Part shown: positions 52,685-60,438 of the stretch, piece after piece
Numbering within the stretch: position 1 is the stretch's first letter
Layout of the letters: the number at the start of each line of letters is the position of its first letter
Made by a program: the position numbers and the translations under genes
Assembly (NCBI RefSeq): GCF_025989125.1
Contig: NZ_JAPDNR010000001.1
Location: forward strand, 3,144,301 to 3,208,300
DNA length: 64,000 nt
Direction of reading: 5' to 3'
DNA from: Chitinophaga nivalis
Lineage (GTDB): Bacteria; Bacteroidota; Bacteroidia; Chitinophagales; Chitinophagaceae
Notes under the pieces: model-generated
Databases searched by the model: none
The model's input: the letters and a program-made list of their open reading frames with translations, nothing else
Told to the model about the DNA's origin: nothing

Positions 52685-52978
52685 ATGTTAGTTCCGCGAA
52701 TCAGAAATATATACTGGAAGGTCTTATTGCTTGGAATCCCCTTTTTTATAGCATTATTGTTCTCCTATTCCTTTTTGGATGAAATGACCATCTACCCGCA
52801 TTGGTTTGGTGAGACCCTATGCTTTTTCGGATGTACTTATATAGTAGCAGCATTTTTTTTGAAGAAGAAAAAAGCACAATGGTTTTTGCTGATTGCGGGA
52901 GCAGGGTTCATCATCCTGGGAATAATTTCAGTAATTTACTATCATTCTTTGCCTTTGCCGGCAGAGCTGATGCCATGA
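52685..52978 (+). CDS. Small membrane protein (hypothetical)
   Basis: A 97-aa protein with three hydrophobic segments (VLLLGIPFFIALLFSYSFL, ETLCFFGCTYIVAAFFL, WFLLIAGAGFIILGIISVIYY) linked by short charged loops (KKKKAQ). No family recognised. It starts 260 bp after tRNA-Ser and is followed by another hypothetical gene 44 bp later; the pair could be co-transcribed. May be an accessory or horizontally acquired gene given the position just after a tRNA. Confidence 0.68.
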   Translation: MLVPRIRNIYWKVLLLGIPFFIALLFSYSFLDEMTIYPHWFGETLCFFGCTYIVAAFFLKKKKAQWFLLIAGAGFIILGIISVIYYHSLPLPAELMP

Positions 52979-53022
52979 GTGATTGGCAGGAACTTATACA
53001 ATAGCATAATGAAACCGGAGAA

Positions 53023-53379
53023 ATGAGAAAGAACTATTATTATACTTTCGGCAGTACTGCCACAGACTTGCAAATCATCGTTGACTTACTGCAGGATAAA
53101 CTGGATCTTCTATTTGAGCCACATGAAAGCAGCTATTTTGGTAATTACTACAAGTACTCCGGCTTGTATGCGGATTCGATTATCATAAAATCCAACTTTA
53201 ATACGGCTGAAAATGACTGGACGGATGAAGGATTGAAGGAATATACTACGCTGATCGATGTCAGTAATATTCATGGCAGAAATGCAGATAAGTTAAGCAA
53301 AAGTACTTATCTGATACGGGCATTCCGTAATATGAGCGATATCACACTGTTGAAAGAAAAAATTATAGAAGAGGTATAG
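53023..53379 (+). CDS. Hypothetical protein, small soluble
   Basis: A 118-aa protein without signal or membrane segment. Mixed alpha/beta pattern: YYYTFGSTATDLQIIVDLLQDKLDLLFEPHESSYFGNYYKYSGLYADSIIIKSNF, later YTTLIDVSNIHG. The style recalls small toxin-immunity proteins, but I recognise no family and make no functional claim. Follows the small membrane protein gene by 44 bp and ends before a palindrome with DUF418-like sequence. Confidence 0.65.
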   Translation: MRKNYYYTFGSTATDLQIIVDLLQDKLDLLFEPHESSYFGNYYKYSGLYADSIIIKSNFNTAENDWTDEGLKEYTTLIDVSNIHGRNADKLSKSTYLIRAFRNMSDITLLKEKIIEEV

Positions 53380-53431
53380 GTAGATAAGATAAATAGCCCT
53401 GTTGAATTGTCTGTATTTAGCTATAGCATTG

Positions 53432-53471
53432 AAAAACCGGATCAGACTATGATACAGTTGATCCGGTTTTT
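53432..53471. terminator. Bidirectional hairpin with DUF418-derived arm
   Basis: Arms AAAAACCGGATCA (53432-53444) and TGATCCGGTTTTT (53459-53471) form a perfect 13-bp inverted repeat (14 bp with one more G-C pair) with T-runs on both strands. Convergent genes flank it. The right arm overlaps the start of the DUF418 fragment. Confidence 0.8.
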
Positions 53472-53546
53472 CGGCAAAGGAAAATTCATGGCGATGTTTT
53501 CTTTTCGGATGTGTCTTCATCATTTTCATGTAAGGGAAGTCACATA
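53452..53546 (+). pseudogene. Fragment of a DUF418 gene
   Basis: From 53452 the frame reads IQLIRFFGKGKFMAMFSF and then stops after MCLHHFHVREVT. This matches the block QLIRFFGEGKFISMFSF of the full DUF418 protein at 57.3-58.5 kb. At DNA level the 16-base stretch TGATCCGGTTTTTCGG is identical in both places (53459 and 57492), and homology continues with a few-base deletion. Only about 30 codons remain, without start or context. Confidence 0.7.
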
Positions 53547-53586
53547 ACCGGGTACTACTGATAGGGCGCAGACCCGGCAATACCCA

Positions 53587-54528
53587 TCAATGTTTAGGCT
53601 TTAAGAAGGTTTTGATCCTTGCCGCTATTTCCACCACATATTCTTCCAATGCAAAGTGTCCGGTAGGATAAAAATGTATTTCAGGTTCGGCGATATCTTT
53701 CTTAAAAGCAAGGGCGCCTGCTTTCAGGAATACTGGATCATTTTCGCCCCATACGATTAGTACCCTGGGCGCAATTTTACGCAAGGTTTGTTGCCATTGC
53801 GGATACGCCGCTATATTGAAACGATAATCGTATTTCAGTTTGTACTGTATTTCTTTATTGCCAGGTCTGTTCATCAGGAACTGATCGAGCTGGTAACTTT
53901 CCGGAGCTACTTTCGTGGGGTCACTTACGCCATGGAGATATTCAAACATGGTGTATTCCAGTTCAAACGCTTTATAGACTTCGGCGCGGGAAGCTGCCGT
54001 ATTTTCATCGATGTTTTTCCGGTACATTTTGAGAATGTCGCTTAGCCCTTCTGCATATATATTGCCATTCTGGACTATCAGGTTTTCCAGTATCCCCGGA
54101 TTACGCTGTATTATTCGCATGCCTACCGGCGCGCCATAATCAAACAAATACATGCTACACTTATGCACGCCTTTCAGGAAAAGGAATTTTTCAATGTAAA
54201 GCGCATAGTTTTCAAAGGTGTAATCAAATGCAGACATCGCCGGCATATCACTGAACCCAAAGCCAGGATAATCCGGGGCGAGTATATGAAAATCATCTTT
54301 CAACAGGGGGATGAGCGTCCTGAAATTGTGCGAAGAAGAAGGAAACCCATGCAGTAGTAATAACGTAGGTTTGGTCGTATCACCAGCTTCCCGGTAAAAG
54401 ATATGGACGCCGTCAACTTCGATAGTTTTGTGGTAAACCGGGTATGATTGCTCACTTGCAGTCGTGTTTAGTGTACTTATCATAAGTATACAGATTAAAA
54501 AGATAGTGGAAAATAATGGTGGCTTCAT
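53587..54528 (-). CDS. Exported alpha/beta hydrolase (epoxide hydrolase/haloalkane dehalogenase-like)
   Basis: A 313-aa protein with a signal peptide (FSTIFLICILMISTLNTTAS), so periplasmic. Oxyanion HGFPSSSHNFR (about 61-71) and PDYPGFGFSDMP; nucleophile Asp in LFDYGAPVGMRI (about 134-145); base His in PTGHFALEE near the end and acid in WGENDPVF. An Asp nucleophile in this context fits epoxide hydrolases or dehalogenases. The substrate is unknown. It is about 40% identical by eye to the next gene, from which it follows on the same strand after 80 bp. Confidence 0.85.
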   Translation of the reverse strand: MKPPLFSTIFLICILMISTLNTTASEQSYPVYHKTIEVDGVHIFYREAGDTTKPTLLLLHGFPSSSHNFRTLIPLLKDDFHILAPDYPGFGFSDMPAMSAFDYTFENYALYIEKFLFLKGVHKCSMYLFDYGAPVGMRIIQRNPGILENLIVQNGNIYAEGLSDILKMYRKNIDENTAASRAEVYKAFELEYTMFEYLHGVSDPTKVAPESYQLDQFLMNRPGNKEIQYKLKYDYRFNIAAYPQWQQTLRKIAPRVLIVWGENDPVFLKAGALAFKKDIAEPEIHFYPTGHFALEEYVVEIAARIKTFLKPKH

Positions 54529-54559
54529 GGTAAATTGTATGGAGTAGGAGGAAATGATA

Positions 54560-54599
54560 GCCTTCCCGGAGTGACGATGAAAGCATGTTCCGGGAAGGC
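54560..54599 (-). terminator. Hairpin between the two hydrolase genes
   Basis: Arms GCCTTCCCGGA (54560-54570) and TCCGGGAAGGC (54589-54599). No strong T-run follows on the minus strand, so it may only weaken read-through into the second hydrolase gene. Confidence 0.55.
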
Positions 54600-54609
54600 G
54601 AATTTATTA

Positions 54610-55497
54610 TCAGACTGTAACCGGAGATTTACGGACTACTTTCGTTTCAAGAAATGTGCGGATCGTAGCTGCTATTTCTTCCCCATGTGTTTCCAGAGCG
54701 AAGTGGCCGGTATCATACAAATGGTATTGCAGGTGTTTTACATCTTTTTTGTAAGCTTCGGCTCCGGCTACCGGAAATATGTAATCGTTTTTACCATAGA
54801 CAATCAGCATTTCGGGGTTGTGTGTGCGGAAGTATGCCTGCCATTCAGGATACAAGGCAACATTACTTTGATAGTCGTAGAATAACTGGAGTTGTATACG
54901 GTCGTTGCCAGGGCGTAATAAGTGCCGTAGGTCATGTTCCCAGTTATCCGGGCTAATGAGTTCATTATTGGATACGCCATGGGTGTATTGCCATTGCAAA
55001 CCTTCGATACTGTGAAAACCTTCCAATGTACGCTCTGCCACTTTGTTGTGCCTGTCTTTCCAATATGCTTTAATAGGGTCCCAGAATTGTTCCAGTCCTT
55101 CGTCGTAGGCGCAGCCGTTTTGAACGATCAGTGAATCGATCTTTTCGGGATTTGCTGCAGCTATACGGAAGCCAACAGGCGCGCCGTAGTCCATCAGATA
55201 AAGGCTGTAGCGAGTCAATTCAAGCTGGTTCAGTAAGCCTTGTACGATGTTGGCAAAATTGCTGAAGGAGTATTCGAAGTCGGCCATATGTGGCTGGGCG
55301 CTTCTGCCGAAGCCAGGATAATCGGGAGCGATCAGGTAATAATCGTTAGCCAGTTGCTGCATCAGGTTACGATACATGTGCGATGACGTAGGATAACCAT
55401 GTAGTAACACCAGGGTAGGTTTGCCTTTTTGGCCAGCTTCCCGGTAGAAGATGTCGATTCCGTTTATGGACGTGGTGTGATGTTTTACTAAGCTCAT
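54610..55497 (-). CDS. Cytosolic alpha/beta hydrolase, TetR-linked
   Basis: A 295-aa hydrolase without signal peptide. Oxyanion HGYPTSSHMYR (about 33-43) and PDYPGFGRSAQP; nucleophile Asp in LMDYGAPVGFRI (about 105-116); acid/base in VYGKNDYIFP and DTGHFALETHG. It is a paralogue of the exported one (same motifs DYGAPVG and IVQNG). A TetR operator sits 27 bp upstream of its ATG at 55497, identical in spacing to that of the TetR gene, so the regulator probably responds to a substrate or product of this enzyme. Confidence 0.87.
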   Translation of the reverse strand: MSLVKHHTTSINGIDIFYREAGQKGKPTLVLLHGYPTSSHMYRNLMQQLANDYYLIAPDYPGFGRSAQPHMADFEYSFSNFANIVQGLLNQLELTRYSLYLMDYGAPVGFRIAAANPEKIDSLIVQNGCAYDEGLEQFWDPIKAYWKDRHNKVAERTLEGFHSIEGLQWQYTHGVSNNELISPDNWEHDLRHLLRPGNDRIQLQLFYDYQSNVALYPEWQAYFRTHNPEMLIVYGKNDYIFPVAGAEAYKKDVKHLQYHLYDTGHFALETHGEEIAATIRTFLETKVVRKSPVTV

Positions 55498-55523
55498 ATA
55501 TTTTGTTTTAAGATTAATATTTA

Positions 55524-55543
55524 TTTACCGAACATTCGGTAAA
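55524..55543. promoter_or_regulatory. TetR operator of the hydrolase gene
   Basis: A perfect 20-bp palindrome TTTACCGAA-CA-TTCGGTAAA lies 27 bp upstream of the hydrolase start. It matches the site in front of the TetR gene (56153-56172). Confidence 0.85.
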
Positions 55544-55562
55544 ATATAAAATGAAAAAATTT

Positions 55563-56126
55563 TTACTCCCTGACAAAAAGTGATTTCAGATCGGAGAGTG
55601 CTTTATGAAAATAGATAGGATCTCCTAATCCTTTGGCCAATACAAGGCCGCCCTGTACGAAAGTAAGCGATTGTCTGGCTTTTGTTTCTGCCTGCGTAGT
55701 CGTATAGCCCAACTCTACACCCAGTGCGGTAAAGGCCTCCATCCACAGTCGCATTGCTTTGCTGATCTCATCACCCAATATCACTAATCCCGAATCCAGC
55801 GACAGCGCATTTAGTATGCAACTTTTCTCTCCATTTTGGTATAATTGTTTGATGTGCTGTACTACTCGTTGCAATTTAGTGGCGGTCGTTGCCCCTTTTT
55901 CTGTCAGTACCAGGTATATATGATCCTTTATCCAGGTATTAACAAATTGCAATATCATGATGGCCATCTCATTTTTTCCGCCCGGAAACCGATGATACAG
56001 ACTAGCCTTTTGCAAACCGGTTGCTTGGGCAAAGTCGTTGAGGCTGGCGCCTTCAAACCCCTTGGATTGTAGTACTGACATCAGTCCTTCGATCAGCTGG
56101 GTATCATCTATTTTTTGTGGTCTCAT
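55563..56126 (-). CDS. TetR-family transcriptional regulator
   Basis: A 187-aa regulator. The N-terminal HTH is visible in LIEGLMSVLQSKGFEGASLNDFAQATGLQKASLYHRFPGGKNEM. The C-terminal domain is of the YxaF/LmrA-like type (ILNALSLDSG, WMEAFTALG, FVQGGLVLAKGLGDP). It is divergently arranged from no close gene but lies upstream of the two hydrolases on the same strand. Both it and the nearer hydrolase carry the same operator at the same distance from their starts. Confidence 0.9.
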   Translation of the reverse strand: MRPQKIDDTQLIEGLMSVLQSKGFEGASLNDFAQATGLQKASLYHRFPGGKNEMAIMILQFVNTWIKDHIYLVLTEKGATTATKLQRVVQHIKQLYQNGEKSCILNALSLDSGLVILGDEISKAMRLWMEAFTALGVELGYTTTQAETKARQSLTFVQGGLVLAKGLGDPIYFHKALSDLKSLFVRE

Positions 56127-56130
56127 GGAT

Positions 56131-56172
56131 CAAAGGTAAGCGAATTTTTTATTTTACCAAACGTTCGGTAAG
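56131..56172 (-). promoter_or_regulatory. Promoter and operator of the TetR gene
   Basis: Operator TTTACCAAA-CG-TTCGGTAAG (56153-56172), one base off the perfect palindrome. On the minus strand a -33 TTTG (56161-56158) lies inside it and an exact -7 box TACCTTTG (56138-56131) follows after 19 bp. The box is so close to the ATG (56126) that the transcript may be leaderless. Confidence 0.75.
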
Positions 56173-56253
56173 TTATTTTTTGAAGCGGCTATATTTGTTT
56201 TCCTGGCTTAACGATTAGTTTTTATTTTAGACCTGCATTATTATTGCGGAGCT

Positions 56254-56616
56254 ATGATGAAATATACAAAAGAAGAATTGTTAGCTGCGTTACGGGTAGT
56301 GTCTTCCACTATCAGCAAATGTGAAAAAATACAACCCAAATTTGCGGAAGGCACTTCTCAGCATACCCTCCTTAGGAACAGAATAAAAGCGATGTACATT
56401 TCAATAGCATTGATAACGGAGGAGCATACCCGAAAATATACAGCTGAAGAGTTGCAGCAAGCGTCGCCACCTATAGCTTCCATTATCAGTAAATGTGAAA
56501 AAGCACAAGTAAAGTTTGCGGAAGACAGCGTTCATTACAGCAACTTTAGAGAGATGATCGTAGCCATGTCTATCTCAAAATTCCTGGTGCTGCATGAAAT
56601 TAATAAGCGAGGTTAA
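56254..56616 (+). CDS. Two-repeat small hypothetical protein
   Basis: A 120-aa soluble protein made of two tandem repeats of about 58 residues. Repeat 1: KYTKEELLAALRVVSSTISKCEKIQPKFAEG; repeat 2: KYTAEELQQASPPIASIISKCEKAQVKFAED. Both contain the conserved ISKCEKxQxKFAE helix. The fold looks alpha-helical. No family recognised. The start could be the first or second Met. It lies between the TetR and Crp-like regulators. Confidence 0.7.
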   Translation: MMKYTKEELLAALRVVSSTISKCEKIQPKFAEGTSQHTLLRNRIKAMYISIALITEEHTRKYTAEELQQASPPIASIISKCEKAQVKFAEDSVHYSNFREMIVAMSISKFLVLHEINKRG

Positions 56617-56712
56617 TGTGTTATCGATGAGGATACCTGTATTGCAGCGAATGGCAATATGATATTATAATTAGGAACATGTGCCTTTCTAACCAGCAAA
56701 TATTACATTTAT

Positions 56713-57282
56713 ATGGATCAGGAAGAAGAAATAAAACAATTAGTCTTAGATGCTTTCCAGGATGAGGCTTTGTACGACGCTTATGTAAAAGTAGCGGAAG
56801 AAAAGGTATTCAAAAAAGGGGAGCTCCTGATAGAGCAGGGGCGTGTTTGCCGTTTTTGTTACTTCATCATTAAAGGAGCGGTACGCAGTTATTACGCAAA
56901 AGATGATAAGGAGATTACCACTTCTTTTTGTTTTGAAGAAGATCCCGTGTTTTCATTGGAAAGTGTTACCCGCCAAACTCCTTGTCCGGAGAGCTTTGAA
57001 GCGTTGGAAGATACCGTAATTGAAGCCGTTAGTTTTAATGACCTGCTGGTGCTCCGGCAACAATTTCCTGCCATCGAGCGACTATGGTTATTAGGGGTGG
57101 AAGCTTATGCGATCTGGCTGGAAGAACGTTTACATAGCCTGCAGTTTAATACAGCTAAAGAGCGGTATCAGTCATTGCTCCAAAAATATCCTTATATGAT
57201 TCAGCGGGTACAGCTACGTTACATTGCCTCTTATCTGGGTATTACGCTGGAAACCCTGAGCCGGATCAGGGCGCAGTTATAA
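56713..57282 (+). CDS. Crp/Fnr-family regulator
   Basis: A 189-aa regulator of the cAMP-receptor type. It has an N-terminal cyclic-nucleotide-binding-like barrel (about 25-115; KKGELLIEQGRVCRFCYFIIKGAVRSYY) and a C-terminal helix-turn-helix that reads VQLRYIASYLGITLETLSRIRAQL (about 166-189). Many short Bacteroidota relatives of this type do not bind cAMP. It lies 52 bp before the DUF418 gene, probably in the same transcript, so it may regulate it. Confidence 0.88.
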   Translation: MDQEEEIKQLVLDAFQDEALYDAYVKVAEEKVFKKGELLIEQGRVCRFCYFIIKGAVRSYYAKDDKEITTSFCFEEDPVFSLESVTRQTPCPESFEALEDTVIEAVSFNDLLVLRQQFPAIERLWLLGVEAYAIWLEERLHSLQFNTAKERYQSLLQKYPYMIQRVQLRYIASYLGITLETLSRIRAQL

Positions 57283-57334
57283 ATATTTGATAAATGTCAA
57301 AATCGGGGCTGCAGGCCGAAGCTACTTTTGTGCC

Positions 57335-58516
57335 ATGCAAACCGCTAACAGAATAACAGCACTCGACATCATCCGTGGCGTAGCCCTGCTGGGCATACTC
57401 ATCGTGAATATGGGACTTTTTTCCTTCCCGGCATTATATCTTGATCCGGTAACCAGCTGGCCGGCATGGTCGGACCAGTTGGTGTTACAGCTGATCCGGT
57501 TTTTCGGGGAAGGGAAATTCATCTCTATGTTTTCTTTTCTCTTCGGATTAGGCTTCACTATTTTTATACAAAGAGCCGCCGCAAAAACCAATCACCCGGC
57601 CCGGTTGTTTGCCCGCCGGTTGTTGATATTGTTGGGTATTGGCCTGATCCATGCTCACTTTATCTGGTATGGAGATGTATTGTGTATATATAGTATCGCC
57701 GGCATTATGCTGCTTTTCTTTCGCAATAGTCGTCCGCAAACCGTACTGATATGGGCTTTATCGCTGCTACTGGTGCCCATTATATTACTCCTGATTGGTT
57801 ACTGGCTGAGTGGTCCGGCATTGCTGGCAGGATCTGCACCTGATATCGCTTCGGATACAGCTATCGGAAAGCTGGCGCAGGTAACTTACAGTTCCGGTAC
57901 CTTTTATGAAATTTTTATGCAGAATAGACATGACGTATGGGTTACCAGGATAGGCTATACGCTGATCATCCCGCAGATCTTTGCGATGTTTCTGCTGGGG
58001 ACCTATGCCGGTAAGCGACAGCTTTTTCAGGATATACAGCCGCATCTTGGATGGATAAAGCGGCTGGCTATATGGGCGTTGCTGGTGGGTGTCATTGCCA
58101 CTGTTGCTGAATTTGCCTATGTAGCTACTCCACAGGATAGCCTTGCTTATACACTCTCTCAGTTAATCGGTAATTATGTGGGAGGTCCTGCGTTTGGTAT
58201 CTTTTACATCTGTGCAGTAGCACTTATACTGCAGCTGGCCCGGGGCCGTAAAATACTGACGCCCCTGGCGGCAGTAGGGCAAATGGCTGCTACCAATTAT
58301 ATCATGCAATCTGTTGTCTGCGTGTTTATCTTTTATAGTTTCGGTTTAGGACGGTATGGTCATATATCACCCGTTACCGGTCTGGGCATAACCATGGCCA
58401 TATACATGATGCAGATAGGATTCAGTAACTGGTGGATGGCGAGGTTCAGTAATGGCCCGGTTGAGTGGATGTGGAGAACGCTGACCTATGGTAAAGTGAT
58501 GCCGTTGAAACGGTAG
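57335..58516 (+). CDS. DUF418 family membrane protein
   Basis: A 393-aa integral membrane protein. The ATG at 57335 (MQTANRITALDIIRGVALLGILIVN) fits the family opening, in which RGxALLGI is conserved; an in-frame start upstream at 57287 is rejected. It has about ten hydrophobic segments and a conserved C-terminal DUF418 region (AAVGQMAATNYIMQSVVCVFIFYSFGLG and GPVEWMWRTLTYGK). Transport or lipid modification is possible, but the function is unknown. It is directly downstream of the Crp-like gene. Confidence 0.88.
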   Translation: MQTANRITALDIIRGVALLGILIVNMGLFSFPALYLDPVTSWPAWSDQLVLQLIRFFGEGKFISMFSFLFGLGFTIFIQRAAAKTNHPARLFARRLLILLGIGLIHAHFIWYGDVLCIYSIAGIMLLFFRNSRPQTVLIWALSLLLVPIILLLIGYWLSGPALLAGSAPDIASDTAIGKLAQVTYSSGTFYEIFMQNRHDVWVTRIGYTLIIPQIFAMFLLGTYAGKRQLFQDIQPHLGWIKRLAIWALLVGVIATVAEFAYVATPQDSLAYTLSQLIGNYVGGPAFGIFYICAVALILQLARGRKILTPLAAVGQMAATNYIMQSVVCVFIFYSFGLGRYGHISPVTGLGITMAIYMMQIGFSNWWMARFSNGPVEWMWRTLTYGKVMPLKR

Positions 58517-58619
58517 GCATTACAGCCTTTTTTGCAGCAGATGATAGCTGTAATAAGTTGGAACGGCGCGGCTTTGATCATGTAGCGCGACATAGAACAA
58601 TGGACAACTCCCTGCTGAC

Positions 58620-58661
58620 AAGCGTGATATTACATCCCGGTATGGAGGTAATATCACGCTT
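58620..58661. repeat. 14-bp inverted repeat upstream of Wadjet
   Basis: AAGCGTGATATTAC (58620-58633) pairs with GTAATATCACGCTT (58648-58661). Inner bases TCC/GGA also pair. No T-run on either strand, so it is not a clear terminator. Confidence 0.65.
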
Positions 58662-58848
58662 CCCTTGATTACTTACTTAATGGAGGTGTAAAAGAAGAAA
58701 TTGTCTCATAAGTTTACTTTTCGTTTTTTATACCGTTTTAAGAGATTCTGGTAACCTTGGTAGAATTATTGTGAATGGAAGGCCCCTGACTGGAAATGTA
58801 GTGATGGAACCAGTTTTGACTAAACTAATCAAGCATTTGACTCCCTGA

Positions 58849-58876
58849 TTGTTCATAGCACCGTCCTGTACTTTTG
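58849..58876 (+). promoter_or_regulatory. Candidate promoter of the Wadjet operon
   Basis: TTG at 58849-58851 and exact -7 box TACTTTTG at 58869-58876 with a 17-bp spacer. Would give a leader of about 130 nt before jetA. Confidence 0.45.
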
Positions 58877-59010
58877 TTTATCTCCCTGGCGTATAAAATT
58901 CCCTCCAGAGGTTAGTTCTGATAATATTATTAAAATTATTAAAGAATAATCTGCATCCAGGGCGCAGCTATTTAGAGAAAATGTGATAACTTAAAAAAAA
59001 TAACCAGGTC

Positions 59011-60435
59011 ATGAACTACGAGAAAGCTTTATCCCTGTATCGAAATGACAAAACATTACAGCTGCTGAGGGCAGAACATTTTCCTTTATTAGTTGGTTTT
59101 TTTTACCTGGCATTTAAGCAACAAGATAAGATTTCGTATTTTCAAAATGAGTTACAGAGTCTTTTAGGCGATTATATTTATTCACTTGAAAGGCAGGGGA
59201 TTACTGATTACAACAAACCTTCCCTGGAGTATCTGCTGAAATGGTCGCAATTGGGATATATGCGCAGGTACTATGAAACGGCAGATGAGCCCGTATATGA
59301 ACTCTCACCTGCCACGGAAAATGCACTGAAATGGCTGGAAGATCTCAATAAACAGCAGTTTGTCGGAACCCATAGCCGGTTGATTCAATTCTTCCATTTA
59401 TTACAACAAATTGTCAATACTACATCTGGGCCCTACGAACGTATACAGCAATTACAAGCAGAACGAAACAGAATCGATAAGCAGATTGAACAAATTCAGC
59501 AAGGTAATTTTCTAAAACCTTCTGGAACACAGGTAAAGGAAGATTATTTTTTAGCGGAAGAAACAGCCCGGAGGTTACTCTCCGATTTCCGGCAGGTGGA
59601 AGAAAATTTTAGAGAACTGGATACACAAACAAGGCAAACGATTATTAAAAGTAACCTTGCCAAGGCTGACCTGCTTGATAAGGTATTTCAGCAACAGGAT
59701 TATCTATGGAGTACCGATCAGGGAAAGAGTTTTAGTGCTTTTTGGGAGTTTTTGATGAGTGAGCAGATGCAGGAAGAACTGGAAGTGTTATTAGAAAAGA
59801 TTAATAATATACCGGCGATTCTGGAAGTGAAAAAAGAACAAACTGTGGACCGGATCAAAACCAACCTGGTGGACGCGGGAGATAAAGTAAACCGAAGTAA
59901 TGACGGCTTAATAGAACAGCTCAGAAAATTTGTTGAACAGAAGAATCTTTCTGAAAGCAGGCATATTCTGCATAGTATTGAGCAAATCGAAAGTCTGTTA
60001 ATGGAGCATAAAGAAACGATAGACGCTCAGGCTATCTGGATGGAAATTGATGGATTATTTAAGCCTTCGCTTATAATGGAAAGGCCGATTTTTACAGTAC
60101 CGATGAAGGTCGCTTTTGAGAAGACAGCGGTGGAAGATGGATTATCAGAAGCAGATACTAATATTTTATTTGAACAATTTTATGTTGATATAACAGCTTT
60201 AAGAAACAATATTAAATACTGTCTGAGAAATAAATCGCAGGTAACATTATCTGAGTTATTGCATCACTACCCATCTACTAAAGGGGTGGCTGAGATATTG
60301 GCCTATATCCAAATAGCTACCGGTGAAGGTAAACATTATGTCAATCGGGATCAACAAGAAGAATTGATAGTAGAAAATAAGGACAGTAGGAAGATATATC
60401 GTTTACAGGCGCCTATCATCATTTTTAACAGATAA
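59011..60435 (+). CDS. jetA: Wadjet protein JetA (DUF3375)
   Basis: A 474-aa protein matching the JetA/DUF3375 family, the MukF-like kleisin subunit of Wadjet. N-terminal winged-helix region (ALSLYRNDKTLQLLRAEHFPLLVGFFYLAF), then SLEYLLKWSQLGYMRRYY and the highly helical body (ERIQQLQAERNRIDKQIEQIQQG), and a C-terminal winged-helix (VTLSELLHHYPSTKGVAEILAYIQIA). In Wadjet type I it bridges JetC heads and JetB to make an SMC-like complex that recognises and cuts circular plasmids. It is followed by JetB after 3 bp. Confidence 0.9.
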   Translation: MNYEKALSLYRNDKTLQLLRAEHFPLLVGFFYLAFKQQDKISYFQNELQSLLGDYIYSLERQGITDYNKPSLEYLLKWSQLGYMRRYYETADEPVYELSPATENALKWLEDLNKQQFVGTHSRLIQFFHLLQQIVNTTSGPYERIQQLQAERNRIDKQIEQIQQGNFLKPSGTQVKEDYFLAEETARRLLSDFRQVEENFRELDTQTRQTIIKSNLAKADLLDKVFQQQDYLWSTDQGKSFSAFWEFLMSEQMQEELEVLLEKINNIPAILEVKKEQTVDRIKTNLVDAGDKVNRSNDGLIEQLRKFVEQKNLSESRHILHSIEQIESLLMEHKETIDAQAIWMEIDGLFKPSLIMERPIFTVPMKVAFEKTAVEDGLSEADTNILFEQFYVDITALRNNIKYCLRNKSQVTLSELLHHYPSTKGVAEILAYIQIATGEGKHYVNRDQQEELIVENKDSRKIYRLQAPIIIFNR

Positions 60436-60438
60436 CTT

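Larger units (their letters stand above)
58517..59010. other. Gap between the DUF418 gene and the Wadjet operon
   Basis: No gene supported. It contains two inverted repeats: ATTACAGC/GCTGTAAT (58519-58526, 58547-58554) just past the DUF418 stop, and a 14-bp repeat at 58620-58661. A candidate promoter TTG (58849-58851), 17 bp, TACTTTTG (58869-58876, exact TAnnTTTG) lies 135 bp before jetA. Composition turns more AT-rich from here on. Confidence 0.5.

Noticed and set aside
58519..58554. ATTACAGC/GCTGTAAT as a third Rrf2-type operator
   Set aside because: The half-sites are in the opposite order with 20-bp spacing and lie after a gene, so it is better seen as a 3' hairpin.
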